Assembly: GCA_963763365.1 (NCBI GenBank)
Contig: CAVXOE010000015.1
Span: 216,066 to 280,065 of the forward strand
Reading direction: 5' to 3'
Source: VAZQ01 sp963763365
GTDB taxonomy: Bacteria; Pseudomonadota; Alphaproteobacteria; Rhizobiales; Xanthobacteraceae
DNA: 64,000 nt
Notes under the pieces: model-generated
What the model saw: the letters and a program-made list of their open reading frames with translations, nothing else
Told to the model about the DNA's origin: nothing
Database searches by the model: none
Shown: positions 52,902 to 60,758 of the stretch, piece after piece
Layout of the letters: each line of letters begins with the position of its first letter
How positions within the stretch are numbered: position 1 is the first letter of the stretch
Translations under genes and position numbers: made by a program

Positions 52902-53528
52902 TCACGCAGACGCAGCAGCCCAACCTCTTTTGGAATTCGCAGGCAAGCTGATGCTATAGTTCACGATACGGTCTTCAGCCCTGCGACGGAGTTCCGCGAT
53001 CCCCTGCAGCCGCTCTAAATCTAAGCCAGCAATGCGGCCTTCGCCCATTATGATCGCAAGCCTGATACCAATGGCGACTTGCGCGATATGGGCTTCCAGG
53101 ACCTGGACCCGCTTGGCTGCAGTCTCGGCCGCTTGGCCTCCCTGTTCGCCCGGACCTTCGGCGTTGGCAACGGCATTCTCCAGTGTCGCTATTTGAGCTT
53201 CCAAGGCTTCGATTCGCCTAGTCGCGGTTTCGGCTTCTCGGCGTCGCTCCTCAGCCAGAGCTTGGGCCTTCGTGACAGCTTCCTTCAGCGTACCAATATC
53301 AGCTTCCAGAGCCTCGACACGCGTGACTGCGGTCCCGGCTTCATGGCGTTGCTGTTCGCCCAGGGCTTCGGTGCTGGCGATAGCGTCCTGCAGCGTAGCG
53401 ATCTGAGCTTCCAGGGCCTCGATCGTACGGCGTTCGCCCGAATCGGATGTGCGAAGCGAATGGTGATCCGCCTCTACATGGGCGCGGAGGCGCGCCTGGA
53501 GAGCCGCGGCGAAATCGGGGTAGGTCAA
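52902..53528 (-). CDS. coiled-coil repeat protein of unknown function
   Basis: A 208-residue protein. A short N-terminal segment ('MTYPDFAAALQARLRAHVE') is followed by three consecutive 35-residue repeats at residues 36-70, 71-105 and 106-140, each starting '(I/V)EALEAxIxTL' and ending 'AxTxxR'; a fourth begins at 141. Thirty-five residues is five heptads, and the Leu/Ile spacing fits a long coiled coil. The C-terminal part (about 150-208) is different and more basic. The start is TTG 53528 with 'ggagg' about 9 bp upstream. No transmembrane segment was seen. It sits beside the ABC_sub_bind array on the same strand. Confidence 0.75.
   Translation of the reverse strand: MTYPDFAAALQARLRAHVEADHHSLRTSDSGERRTIEALEAQIATLQDAIASTEALGEQQRHEAGTAVTRVEALEADIGTLKEAVTKAQALAEERRREAETATRRIEALEAQIATLENAVANAEGPGEQGGQAAETAAKRVQVLEAHIAQVAIGIRLAIIMGEGRIAGLDLERLQGIAELRRRAEDRIVNYSISLPANSKRGWAAASA
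53109..53423 (-). repeat. three tandem 105-bp coding repeats
   Basis: These encode the 35-residue units of the coiled-coil protein and together make 315 bp. At DNA level the copies have diverged but remain in phase with no indels, suggesting selection for the heptad register. Confidence 0.7.
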
Positions 53529-53896
53529 GCGAGCTGTCCTCCATACGGCCGAATGACTACGGCATCACACGGTTAATGAAAGGTTAATCTGGTTATCGAC
53601 CCCGAAACGTCACCCCGCCCTTCTTGTCAGCACCGGCCACAACGCCTGCACACGCCGGCGAACCGTGCTCTCATCTGGGACTCGACCTGACGCGGCGAAC
53701 GAGTCGAGCATGTCGCGGACCAGTTCACGCTAAGCATTGCTTTCTCCCCAGCCGTAAAGCAAATCCCCCGAAACGGCCTGAGCACCGTTGCGCCTTGAAG
53801 AAATTGCTACTGACTGTGTGAACTACCTCACACGCCCTCGGCGCGGCCGGAGCCATGGTTCGCCTGCAAGGGTGCAACAGCAATAGGGAGTGTGCG
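53529..53896. other. intergenic region with a possible short gene remnant
   Basis: About 370 bp. On the minus strand 53610-53729 a frame of 39 codons, preceded by a stop and ended by TGA, reads 'RELVRDMLDSFAASGR' and 'PDESTVRRRVQALWPVL', which looks protein-like (a small DNA-binding-type tail) but has no start. Otherwise nothing convincing. Confidence 0.3.
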
Positions 53897-54571
53897 ATGG
53901 AACAGGCATTCATTGCTGCTGCCGAGCCACAGAACGAGTTTGACCGGCTGATTGAGCTTCGGCGCTATGACATTCTCGATACGCAGCCCGAACCGGCGTT
54001 TGATCTACTGACCGATATCGGGGCCTATGTTTTTGACACGCCGATATGCTTGGTCAGCTTGATCGACAGGAACCGACAATGGTTTAAGGCAAAGAAGGGC
54101 GTGGCGGCCGCAGAGACTGACCGGAAGATTGCCTTCTGCTCGCACGCGATCCTAGGCGACGACCTCCTGGTCGTTCCCGACGCAACATGCGACCCTCGCT
54201 TCGCCGGCAATCCACTTGTTGTGGGAGCGCCCTATATCCGTTTTTATGCGGGCGCGCCGCTGCGCACGCCGAGTGGCTTTAATCTGGGGACGCTGTGCAT
54301 CATCGATCTGAAACCCCGAAGCCTGAGCGATGAACAAAGGAGAGTGTTGCGAGGATTGTCCCGACTTGCGGTCGACGAGCTCGAACTCAGACTTAAAATT
54401 AAGCAACTCCAGGATGAAGCCTATCGTGTTGGCAAGGAGCAACGCTACGCACAGGAGGCGACCTTTCGACTTGAGGCCGCGAAATATGATTTGATTTCCG
54501 CGCGATCCTCAAATCACTGGTCCACGAGCGTATCCCGCATGATATTCGAGCCCCTGAGGGGCCTGGTCTGA
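53897..54571 (+). CDS. GAF domain protein
   Basis: A 224-residue protein. Residues ~12-35 ('FDRLIELRRYDILDTQPEPAFDLLTDIGAYVF' positions) and 40-165 ('CLVSLIDRNRQWFKAKKG', 'FCSHAIL', 'FYAGAPLRTPSGFNLGTLCIID' positions) form a GAF domain of the type found before histidine kinases or GGDEF domains. A coiled segment follows, and then the protein stops. ATG 53897 has 'gggag' 6 bp upstream. It may be a truncated sensor that lost its output domain, or a stand-alone sensor. An RND pump scrap begins directly after it on the other strand. Confidence 0.8.
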   Translation: MEQAFIAAAEPQNEFDRLIELRRYDILDTQPEPAFDLLTDIGAYVFDTPICLVSLIDRNRQWFKAKKGVAAAETDRKIAFCSHAILGDDLLVVPDATCDPRFAGNPLVVGAPYIRFYAGAPLRTPSGFNLGTLCIIDLKPRSLSDEQRRVLRGLSRLAVDELELRLKIKQLQDEAYRVGKEQRYAQEATFRLEAAKYDLISARSSNHWSTSVSRMIFEPLRGLV

Positions 54572-54588
54572 AGGCGATCCGTGAAGAT

Positions 54589-54723
54589 TGCGCGCGGCTG
54601 CAAAAACGCGGTCACGCCCTCAGTTTTGGCGAGTTGCGGTCTCATGCGATCGATGATTTGCGAAGCAGTTAGTTGACGCTCGTCGCGCGGCTTGAGCACA
54701 ACGAACCCGCGTCCAGTATTCGC
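54589..54723 (-). pseudogene. RND efflux transporter fragment
   Basis: About 45 codons ('NTGRGFVVLKPRDERQLTAS' then 'IIDRMRPQLAKTEGVTAFLQ') match a periplasmic porter segment of AcrB/MdtB-like pumps. Neither the membrane segments nor the rest of this ~1000-residue protein are present on either side, and no clear start exists. It is a remnant, probably brought or left by rearrangement. Confidence 0.6.
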
Positions 54724-54911
54724 GGTCTGTGCGCTGCGCCGGGCCACGCGCCCTCGTCGGCAACGTAGTCCTTCGAATATCGCCGGAATGCGACCGCCCA
54801 GCGGTGTAGGACTATCTAGCGACTCAGATCCCCGTTTGCCTGGAAACAAACCGCAATGACCGAAACGGTCAAGATCACAGGGTGGATGCTAACGGTGCTG
54901 CACATTTTCTG

Positions 54912-56204
54912 CTACACGAGCGCAAGTGCCTGATCGAGGTCGGCGAGAATGTCGTCGATGTGTTCGATGCCGACTGACAGTCGCACGTAGCCGTCAGTAA
55001 CGCCGGTCTTTTGCTGCTCCTCGGGCGTAAGCTGCGAGTGCGTGGTGCTGGCAGGGTGGATGGCAAGCGAGCGCGCATCGCCGATGTTCGCGACGTGATA
55101 GAACATCTTTAGGTTGTCAATAAACTTGCGCCCGGCGTCGCGCCCTCCTTTGAGTTCGAAGCCGACCAAACCGCCGTACCCACCCTTGAGGTATGCGTCG
55201 GCCCGGCGCTTGGTCTCCCCCGTCATAAGGCCGGGAAAGATGGTTTTTTTTACCTTCGGATGTTTGGACAGGTATTGCGCCACAGTATCGGCGTTGCTGG
55301 AATGCTGGCGCATCCGCAGCACAACCGTCTCCAGCCCCTGGATGAACATAAAGGCATTGAACGGCGACATGGCCGCACCGATATCCCGCAGCAACGTAAC
55401 GCGCGCCTTGAGGATGTAGGCGATTGGACCGAGCGGCTTTACTGCCTGGGTCCATACCGCGCCATGGTAGCTCGGATCGGGCTTGTTGAGCATCGGGAAT
55501 CGATCGGCGTGCTTCTCCCAGTCGAAGTTGCCACCATCAACGATGATTCCCCCAATCGAGGTACCGTGGCCTCCGATGTATTTTGTTGTTGAATGCATCG
55601 TGATGGCGGCGCCGTGCTTGATCGGCTGGCACAGTACTGGGCAAGCGGTATTGTCCATGATCAGTGGCACACCCAGCTCACGCCCAATCTTGGCGACTTC
55701 TGCGATCGGGAAGACTGCGAGTTTAGGATTGGGCAACGTTTCGCCGTAGTAACACCGTGTCTTGCCATCTGTCGCACGGCGGAAGTTTTCGGGATCAGCG
55801 GGATCAACAAAGCGGCATTCGATTCCCATCGTACCCATTGTGTTCTGGAACAGGTTCCAGGTGCCACCGTAGATGTCGGTCGAGCAAACGAAGTTATCGC
55901 CGGCGTGACAGATATTCTGCACCGCGAATAGCGAAGCCGCCTGTCCCGAGGCCACGGCGAGCGCTGCGACACCGCCTTCGAGTGCTGCGACGCGCTCCTC
56001 CAGTGCGGCCTGCGTCGGATTCATGATCCGCGTATAGATGTTGCCGAGTTCTTTCAACGCAAACAGGTTTGCGGCATGTTCGGTCGAATTGAATTGGTAC
56101 GACGTCGTTTGATAGATCGGCACAGCAACGGCCGTCGTTGCCGGGTCTGAACGGTAGCCGGCGTGCAAGACGATAGTTTCAGGATTCTGGCTCTTCGTCG
56201 GCAT
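54912..56204 (-). CDS. metY: O-acetylhomoserine aminocarboxypropyltransferase (O-acetylhomoserine sulfhydrylase)
   Basis: A 430-residue PLP enzyme of the Cys/Met metabolism family that makes homocysteine from O-acetylhomoserine and sulfide. The PLP lysine is in 'HSTTKYIGGHGTSIGG' near residue 209; 'PVYQTT'-like 'PIYQTTSYQF', 'YTRIMNPTQAALEERVAALE' and 'RLSVGIEHIDDILADLDQAL' are MetY landmarks. Start ATG 56204 has 'ggagg' 4 bp upstream; the longer TTG frame adds an unrelated leader. It is a housekeeping gene between rearranged segments. Confidence 0.95.
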   Translation of the reverse strand: MPTKSQNPETIVLHAGYRSDPATTAVAVPIYQTTSYQFNSTEHAANLFALKELGNIYTRIMNPTQAALEERVAALEGGVAALAVASGQAASLFAVQNICHAGDNFVCSTDIYGGTWNLFQNTMGTMGIECRFVDPADPENFRRATDGKTRCYYGETLPNPKLAVFPIAEVAKIGRELGVPLIMDNTACPVLCQPIKHGAAITMHSTTKYIGGHGTSIGGIIVDGGNFDWEKHADRFPMLNKPDPSYHGAVWTQAVKPLGPIAYILKARVTLLRDIGAAMSPFNAFMFIQGLETVVLRMRQHSSNADTVAQYLSKHPKVKKTIFPGLMTGETKRRADAYLKGGYGGLVGFELKGGRDAGRKFIDNLKMFYHVANIGDARSLAIHPASTTHSQLTPEEQQKTGVTDGYVRLSVGIEHIDDILADLDQALALV

Positions 56205-56949
56205 GTTTCCTCCGTCAAGATTGACCGCAGTGGGCATGGTTTGGCCGACGACGAAGCTGGTCACGTCAGCGGGTTCGACCAAGTATATATTTCGATACTG
56301 TCATCGCATCAGGAACGAAAGCAAGCCGATGCTCGCGGGACATTCCGGTCAGTGACGGGGATTCCCCGCAAAATCCATTTTGACATCGAACGCTAGCATA
56401 CGATCGAACAAATCCGCCTTACGATAGAAATGTGAACCTCGCCTAACCGGTTGCCTGGAATCTCTTCGCTACGATGCTCGAGAAGTCCGCTCGCCAGCAC
56501 CGAAGTCCTGGGCGACCCGTTTGGCTGCAGTCTCTCGAACGAAGCTTTCACCGAGCTCGCTGACAATGCGAAATGGGTTGCAGACAATTACGACCAGAGT
56601 TCGCCGATGAGGTGATCGGATAGACTTCCTTCGCTTGCACTATATGTCGCTTCTTTACCCCTCGCGGATTGCGTGTCGCGCTCTTCAATGTCCAGTGTTT
56701 GGCCCATTCCATTCGACAGAGGTGACCTCTCTCAACAGAACGCGGACAAATCGTCATTCCGGTCAATCGGAGTTGTAGTGGCCCAAGGTTGGCTTTTCGG
56801 TTCATTGAGCCGACTATTTAAAGCGTGTCTTCACCACCCGATCCAAAATACGTCTGGGGCGACCATGGGGGATACCTGGATTTGACTATCTTTCACGCAG
56901 GATAGTGTGTGGATGGCGACCGCCGAAAATTGCGCGTGTCGCCGAGCCG
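56205..56949. other. long intergenic region
   Basis: About 745 bp between divergent metY and the diguanylate cyclase. The ~200 bp next to metY may hold its promoter. At 56515-56606 a plus-strand frame ends 'FTELADNAKWVADNYDQ', which looks protein-like but has no start and no known family. No SAM-riboswitch consensus was recognised in the metY leader. Confidence 0.4.
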
Positions 56950-57996
56950 ATGTTCGCTATGCGCCGACTTCGAGGTCGCATCGGAGATGCCAAGGCGATG
57001 CACAAATCGCGGCTGAGCGTACAGGGCGCAATATTAGAGCGTCACAGCCGAGAGGCTCCGCCCGGCGGAGAGGCAAAACGCGAGCAACCGGGGTGCAGTG
57101 CCGCGACCGAGGAACTTGCAACGGTATACGCGGCGCTCGACAATATCGACAATGGCGTCATCCTCCTCGATCCGGAATTGCGCTTGCAATACGCCAATCC
57201 CGCGTTGCACGCGATGTTCAAATCTCCGAAAAAGTTCGTCGACGGCAAGCCTCTTTATGCCGAGATGCTCAAACATGCGCGACTGAGCAGCGCTTACGCG
57301 GTTTCGGCCGATGAACTCAAGGAATATGTGGCCCGGCGACTCGCCTGGGTCAGTTCCGGCGATCCGACTCCAGTCGACCAGCACCTGAGCAGCGGACGAG
57401 TCATTCGCTGCCAATGCGCCGTCCTCCCCGGCGGCGGACGGATGCTCACCTACAGCGACGTGACCGACATCGTGCGACACGCGGAAGAACTTGAGCGACT
57501 TGCAACCACGGACGGAATGACTGGAATTTACAATCGGCGTCACTTCATGATGCTCGCCGATCGCGAATGGAACCGGTCGCGACGCTATGGCCGGCCATTG
57601 TCATTCTTGATGATCGATATCGATTTTTTCAAATCGATCAATGACTGTTTCGGGCACGAAGTCGGCGATCAGATGATCGTTCATTTCGTGACGCTCGCGC
57701 GCGCCAGCAAACGCGATTCCGACGTGCTCGCCCGCATCGGCGGCGAGGAATTTGCCTTGCTGCTGCCGGAAACGGATTTGAGACCAGCTCAGCTCGTAGG
57801 CGAACGTTTGCGCTGTGATGTTGCAGAAAATCCGTTGATCGCAAAGTCAGATCGGATTTCGACAACAATCAGCATCGGCGTGGCGACCCGTAACGACGCA
57901 ATGACCGGAATTGTCGATCTTATGAAAGCGGCCGATCAGGCGCTTTATGACGCGAAAGGCAGCGGGCGCAATCGTGTGGTCTGCGGGCATAGTTGA
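56950..57996 (+). CDS. PAS-GGDEF diguanylate cyclase
   Basis: About 348 residues. The N-terminal third carries a PAS-like fold ('YAALDNIDNGVILLDPELRL', 'MLTYSDVTDIVRHAEE') and the C-terminal third a GGDEF domain: 'LATTDGMTGIYNRRHFMML', 'SFLMIDIDFFKSINDCFGHEVGD' positions and the active 'ARIGGEEFALLLPE'. The R-x-x-D inhibition site ('RDSD') lies five residues before GGEEF, so the enzyme should be both active and product-inhibited by c-di-GMP. Start is uncertain: ATG 56950 or ATG 56998. The N-terminal part has no clear signal or membrane segment. Confidence 0.88.
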   Translation: MFAMRRLRGRIGDAKAMHKSRLSVQGAILERHSREAPPGGEAKREQPGCSAATEELATVYAALDNIDNGVILLDPELRLQYANPALHAMFKSPKKFVDGKPLYAEMLKHARLSSAYAVSADELKEYVARRLAWVSSGDPTPVDQHLSSGRVIRCQCAVLPGGGRMLTYSDVTDIVRHAEELERLATTDGMTGIYNRRHFMMLADREWNRSRRYGRPLSFLMIDIDFFKSINDCFGHEVGDQMIVHFVTLARASKRDSDVLARIGGEEFALLLPETDLRPAQLVGERLRCDVAENPLIAKSDRISTTISIGVATRNDAMTGIVDLMKAADQALYDAKGSGRNRVVCGHS

Positions 57997-58188
57997 AGGC
58001 AGCATCCGAGCCGACACGGTCTTGGCATGGTCAGTTTAGCTGCGTTATCGGCGTCGTTTAGCTCGATCCCTAGGCCGACCGAGTGATGCCGCCTCCTGGC
58101 CCGTTTTAGAAGGCGCTAAGTGCCCGGACGATGTGCGTTATGAGGGGCATTCGGGGTCGATTTGCTCATTGTGAGTTTATGGTTTGTG

Positions 58189-58905
58189 TCACGCCGGCCG
58201 AGGCAGTTCGATTGTGTGGAACGGCTGTAGCGTGTCGATCGCGTCGACCGTTTGCGTTTTCACATCCCACTTGAATTGCTGCAGCACCATCTTATCCGAC
58301 AAAAAATCGACGAGCGTGAAACCATGGACTTCGATCGGCTTAACCTCTTCCTGGAAGTCGAGCACTTGAGAAGGCGTTGCTGGTGTGCCGCGGAAGCCGG
58401 CGGACGGCCATCCGAGAGGCCGCGTACCGCCTGTTCCCGATAAGCATACGGTGATCGGATTAGCGCTGAAGTCGTGGCTGCCGCTGCGCAGCATCTTGCC
58501 GAGTGCAATTGCGTGCATGTCACCGCTGATGACGATTGGTGACCGGCCCTTCATCGCCGACATCGCGGTCATTATTCGATCATGCTGCTTTAGCCAGCCC
58601 GGCTGCCAATAGGGCTTCGGCGACTTGATCGTAAGTTTCTTATCCGGCCCGAGGACATCCGGATACCACTCGCCCCATTTGCCAGCTGTCCAGCCCGGTG
58701 GATTTGATGGTGCGTGAACGACATGCGTGACCTCGGTCGCGTTCATGCGAGCGGCGAGCCACCGCTCGGCCTCGGGGTCGACATATACCGCGCTCGGCCC
58801 TGCCAGGGTTGCCGTACGACGTACGTCATAAAGCAGCATCAGCATCCCGCGATCCGACGCAGGATCGGTCTTGGCGAAGCGGCGTTTGTTCGAATTGAGT
58901 TACCG
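58189..58905 (-). pseudogene. PhoD-like metallophosphatase, 3' remnant
   Basis: About 235 codons of the C-terminal part of an alkaline-phosphatase-D-like protein. 'SAMKGRSPIVISGDMHAIAL' carries the GD-x-H metal ligands. The usual N-terminal leader, Fn3-like domain and catalytic half (several hundred residues) are missing, and a TAA in the same frame lies immediately upstream of the first family residues (58903-58905). ATG 58845 would allow translation, but the product would lack half of the metal site. Hence a remnant. Confidence 0.65.
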
Positions 58906-58919
58906 ACCCTACGCTTAAA

Positions 58920-59180
58920 TTATAGCCTGGGCAGCGTTATGAAGGATCGAGACGTATTTCGTTTTGAGAGATCGGGCAAATAACCGTCCGATTTGATGAG
59001 GACGCTTTCCTCTACGACACGTTCGTGCTCTTCAAGAGGACTTTTAATTCGATACATGTGATCGCCGTCGCGATCGGGCATTACAGCGATAACCTGATAA
59101 TCGCCAGGTGCGGCACGACGAATGAACATCCCCGGAATGAACGCCACCACTTGACCAACGTTGAATTGGTGCATCGTCAT
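58920..59180 (-). CDS. conserved hypothetical protein
   Basis: An 86-residue protein, ATG 59180 with 'gggggat' just upstream. It begins 'MHQFNVGQVVAFIPGMFIRR' and continues 'DHMYRIKSPLEEHERVVEES'. Similar short proteins are, as far as I recall, common in Bradyrhizobium and have a small beta-barrel-like look; no function is known. It lies between the phosphatase remnant and the recombinase cassette. Confidence 0.7.
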   Translation of the reverse strand: MTMHQFNVGQVVAFIPGMFIRRAAPGDYQVIAVMPDRDGDHMYRIKSPLEEHERVVEESVLIKSDGYLPDLSKRNTSRSFITLPRL

Positions 59181-59928
59181 ATCCCCCGAGTGATAACCCC
59201 TAACTTTTCAAGCCTTATTCGCGAGTATGACCAAAAGAGGGAAAATTATGGATCGTTTGTTGTCGCGCCTGAGTACGGAGGCGCCGCGGCGGCCATTCCG
59301 CGCGCGTCAATGCGCGATCCGAGCGCAGATCCACTAGATCCGCGCCTGCAAACCGGTCTCAGCCCATTGTCGAACTGGTCTGCGGCATCTCAAAACGGAA
59401 ATCGAAAAATGCCGAGCAGAGACTAGCGCCGAAAATGCCCGCAACTCAGGCGGAAAATTCTCCGGATGGCCTGCCAGAGACTCAAATCGACGACCTAAGC
59501 CGCGGGAATGTCGACGGTTCTGGTACGTCGGGAAATTCCACCACAGAGACCGTACTGGGTGGCTGGGATGCCAGGACTCGAACTCCCACACGTTGCATTT
59601 CACAAAGGCGTTTATCCATTTGAAATATCGCGAGAACTTTTGAAGCCATCCGACATCGCCATTCAGAGACGGATTTGAGAGTTCGGACTTGCACCGCGCG
59701 GCCCATAGCCAGTTGGAGAACGAAATGCCGATCCGTTCATGATCGGTTGCCCCGGAAATCCGCAATAACATTATCCAGAAAGGACTGGCATTCGTCCGCC
59801 AACAGAGCGTCACTGTTGGCACACCGAGCGCCGTGGGCGCTCAGGAGATCCCGCCCCGCTGGCCAGCTTGCCGTTGCGGGGTTTCGGTGGTGACGGCGCT
59901 GATCCGTCGCAACCGAAAGGATCGTAAG
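59181..59928. other. left boundary region of the recombinase cassette
   Basis: About 750 bp without a convincing gene; the long minus-strand frame across it runs through the tRNA-like repeat and is spurious. It holds that repeat at 59561-59636 and, left of it, a stretch with 'aaatgcccgc' (59433-59445) that recurs beside the second repeat (near 62615). Confidence 0.5.
59561..59636 (-). repeat. tRNA-3'-end-like sequence (left copy)
   Basis: Read on the minus strand it ends 'gttcgagtcctggcatccca' followed by 'gcc', a T-loop and acceptor-like end of a tRNA. The 5' half cannot form the matching acceptor stem and the T-stem is poorly paired, so it is not a working tRNA. It shares 'gccagga(c/t)tcgaac' and 'gttgcatttc' with the sequence at 62684. 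The two copies are 3.1 kb apart and bracket the cassette. Confidence 0.6.
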
Positions 59929-60282
59929 ATGTCAAAAGGCAAAGCCGGCACCAAGTCCAAGCGAGCGCGGGCCAAAGGCGCCGCGAAACGACCCACCAAG
60001 AGTGGAAGTTCTCCTTCGTCGACCGCACGTGGCGCGACCAAGCAGGACGCGGTTCTCACCCTACTGAGGCAGCGCGAAGGCGCTACGATCGCCGCCATCA
60101 TGAAGACGACCGGCTGGCAGCAGCACTCGGTCCGCGGCTTCTTTGCCGGGGTCGTTCGCAAGAAGTTGGGATTGACGCTGACGTCCGAGAAGGTCGACGG
60201 GGAGCGCACTTATCGCGTGCCTGCCGAAAAGACATCAAAATCGAGATCGGCCTCGAACGCCCCTGCTCTGTCGACTGTCTAG
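59929..60282 (+). CDS. DUF3489 family protein
   Basis: A 117-residue protein with a lysine/arginine-rich N terminus of about 50 residues and a C-terminal winged-helix-like DUF3489 domain: 'KQDAVLTLLRQREGATIAAI', 'GWQQHSVRGFFAGVVRKKLG' and 'ERTYRVP'. Such a layout suggests DNA binding. ATG 59929 has 'aaagga' upstream; the frame continues back to 59833 without similarity. It lies 2 bp before the DUF2924 gene, and both precede the recombinase in a conserved order. Confidence 0.88.
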   Translation: MSKGKAGTKSKRARAKGAAKRPTKSGSSPSSTARGATKQDAVLTLLRQREGATIAAIMKTTGWQQHSVRGFFAGVVRKKLGLTLTSEKVDGERTYRVPAEKTSKSRSASNAPALSTV

Positions 60283-60284
60283 CT

Positions 60285-60758
60285 ATGTCCAGAAACACGG
60301 ACGCGATCGAGCGCAAGCTCGATCGCCTTCGCTCGCTGAGCGTCGAGGATTTACGCCTTGAATGGAAGAGGTTGCACGGAAGTGACGCGCCCGGGATCAG
60401 TCGCGACCTCCTGGCCCTGGGAGTGGGTTATAGGCTCCAGGAGATTGAGCACGGCGGGCTCGGCAAGGCGACGCGCCGAAAACTCAGAACGATCGCAAAA
60501 TCCTTGCGAACCGACGGTCGGGTTGGCCCTACGCCGACCCTCTCTCCAAAGTCCGGTGCCCGGCTGATCCGCGAGTGGCACGGCGTCACGCACACCGTCA
60601 CGGTCACGGAAGATGGCTTCGAATACGCCGGTGCGAGCTATTCATCGTTGAGCAAGATTGCCAAGAAGATAACCGGCACACACTGGTCGGGCCCACGCTT
60701 CTTCGGGCTGCTCGCGGCGCAAAAGGAACGCCCGACCAAGGGTGAACGCAATGCCTGA
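60285..60758 (+). CDS. DUF2924 family protein
   Basis: A 157-residue protein. It starts 'IERKLDRLRSLSVEDLRLEW' and has the C-terminal 'RLIREWHGVTHTVTVTEDGF' and 'SSLSKIAKKITGTHWSGPRF' blocks, the latter being the RAMA-like strand-helix element ('YSSLSKIAKKITG') expected in DUF2924. It is co-directional with DUF3489 and overlaps the recombinase start by 8 bases. The function is not established; the pairing with serine recombinases suggests an accessory role in recombination. Confidence 0.88.
   Translation: MSRNTDAIERKLDRLRSLSVEDLRLEWKRLHGSDAPGISRDLLALGVGYRLQEIEHGGLGKATRRKLRTIAKSLRTDGRVGPTPTLSPKSGARLIREWHGVTHTVTVTEDGFEYAGASYSSLSKIAKKITGTHWSGPRFFGLLAAQKERPTKGERNA

Noticed and set aside
56205..56400. 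SAM riboswitch in front of metY
   Set aside because: The leader was read for the SAM-II and SAM-I core consensus and neither was found.
59561..59636. Functional tRNA gene
   Set aside because: Only the 3' half resembles a tRNA; the acceptor 5' strand is missing and the T-stem pairs badly.
59334..59822. 162-codon minus-strand frame
   Set aside because: It runs through the tRNA-like repeat, which produces its Trp/His-rich stretch; not a gene.
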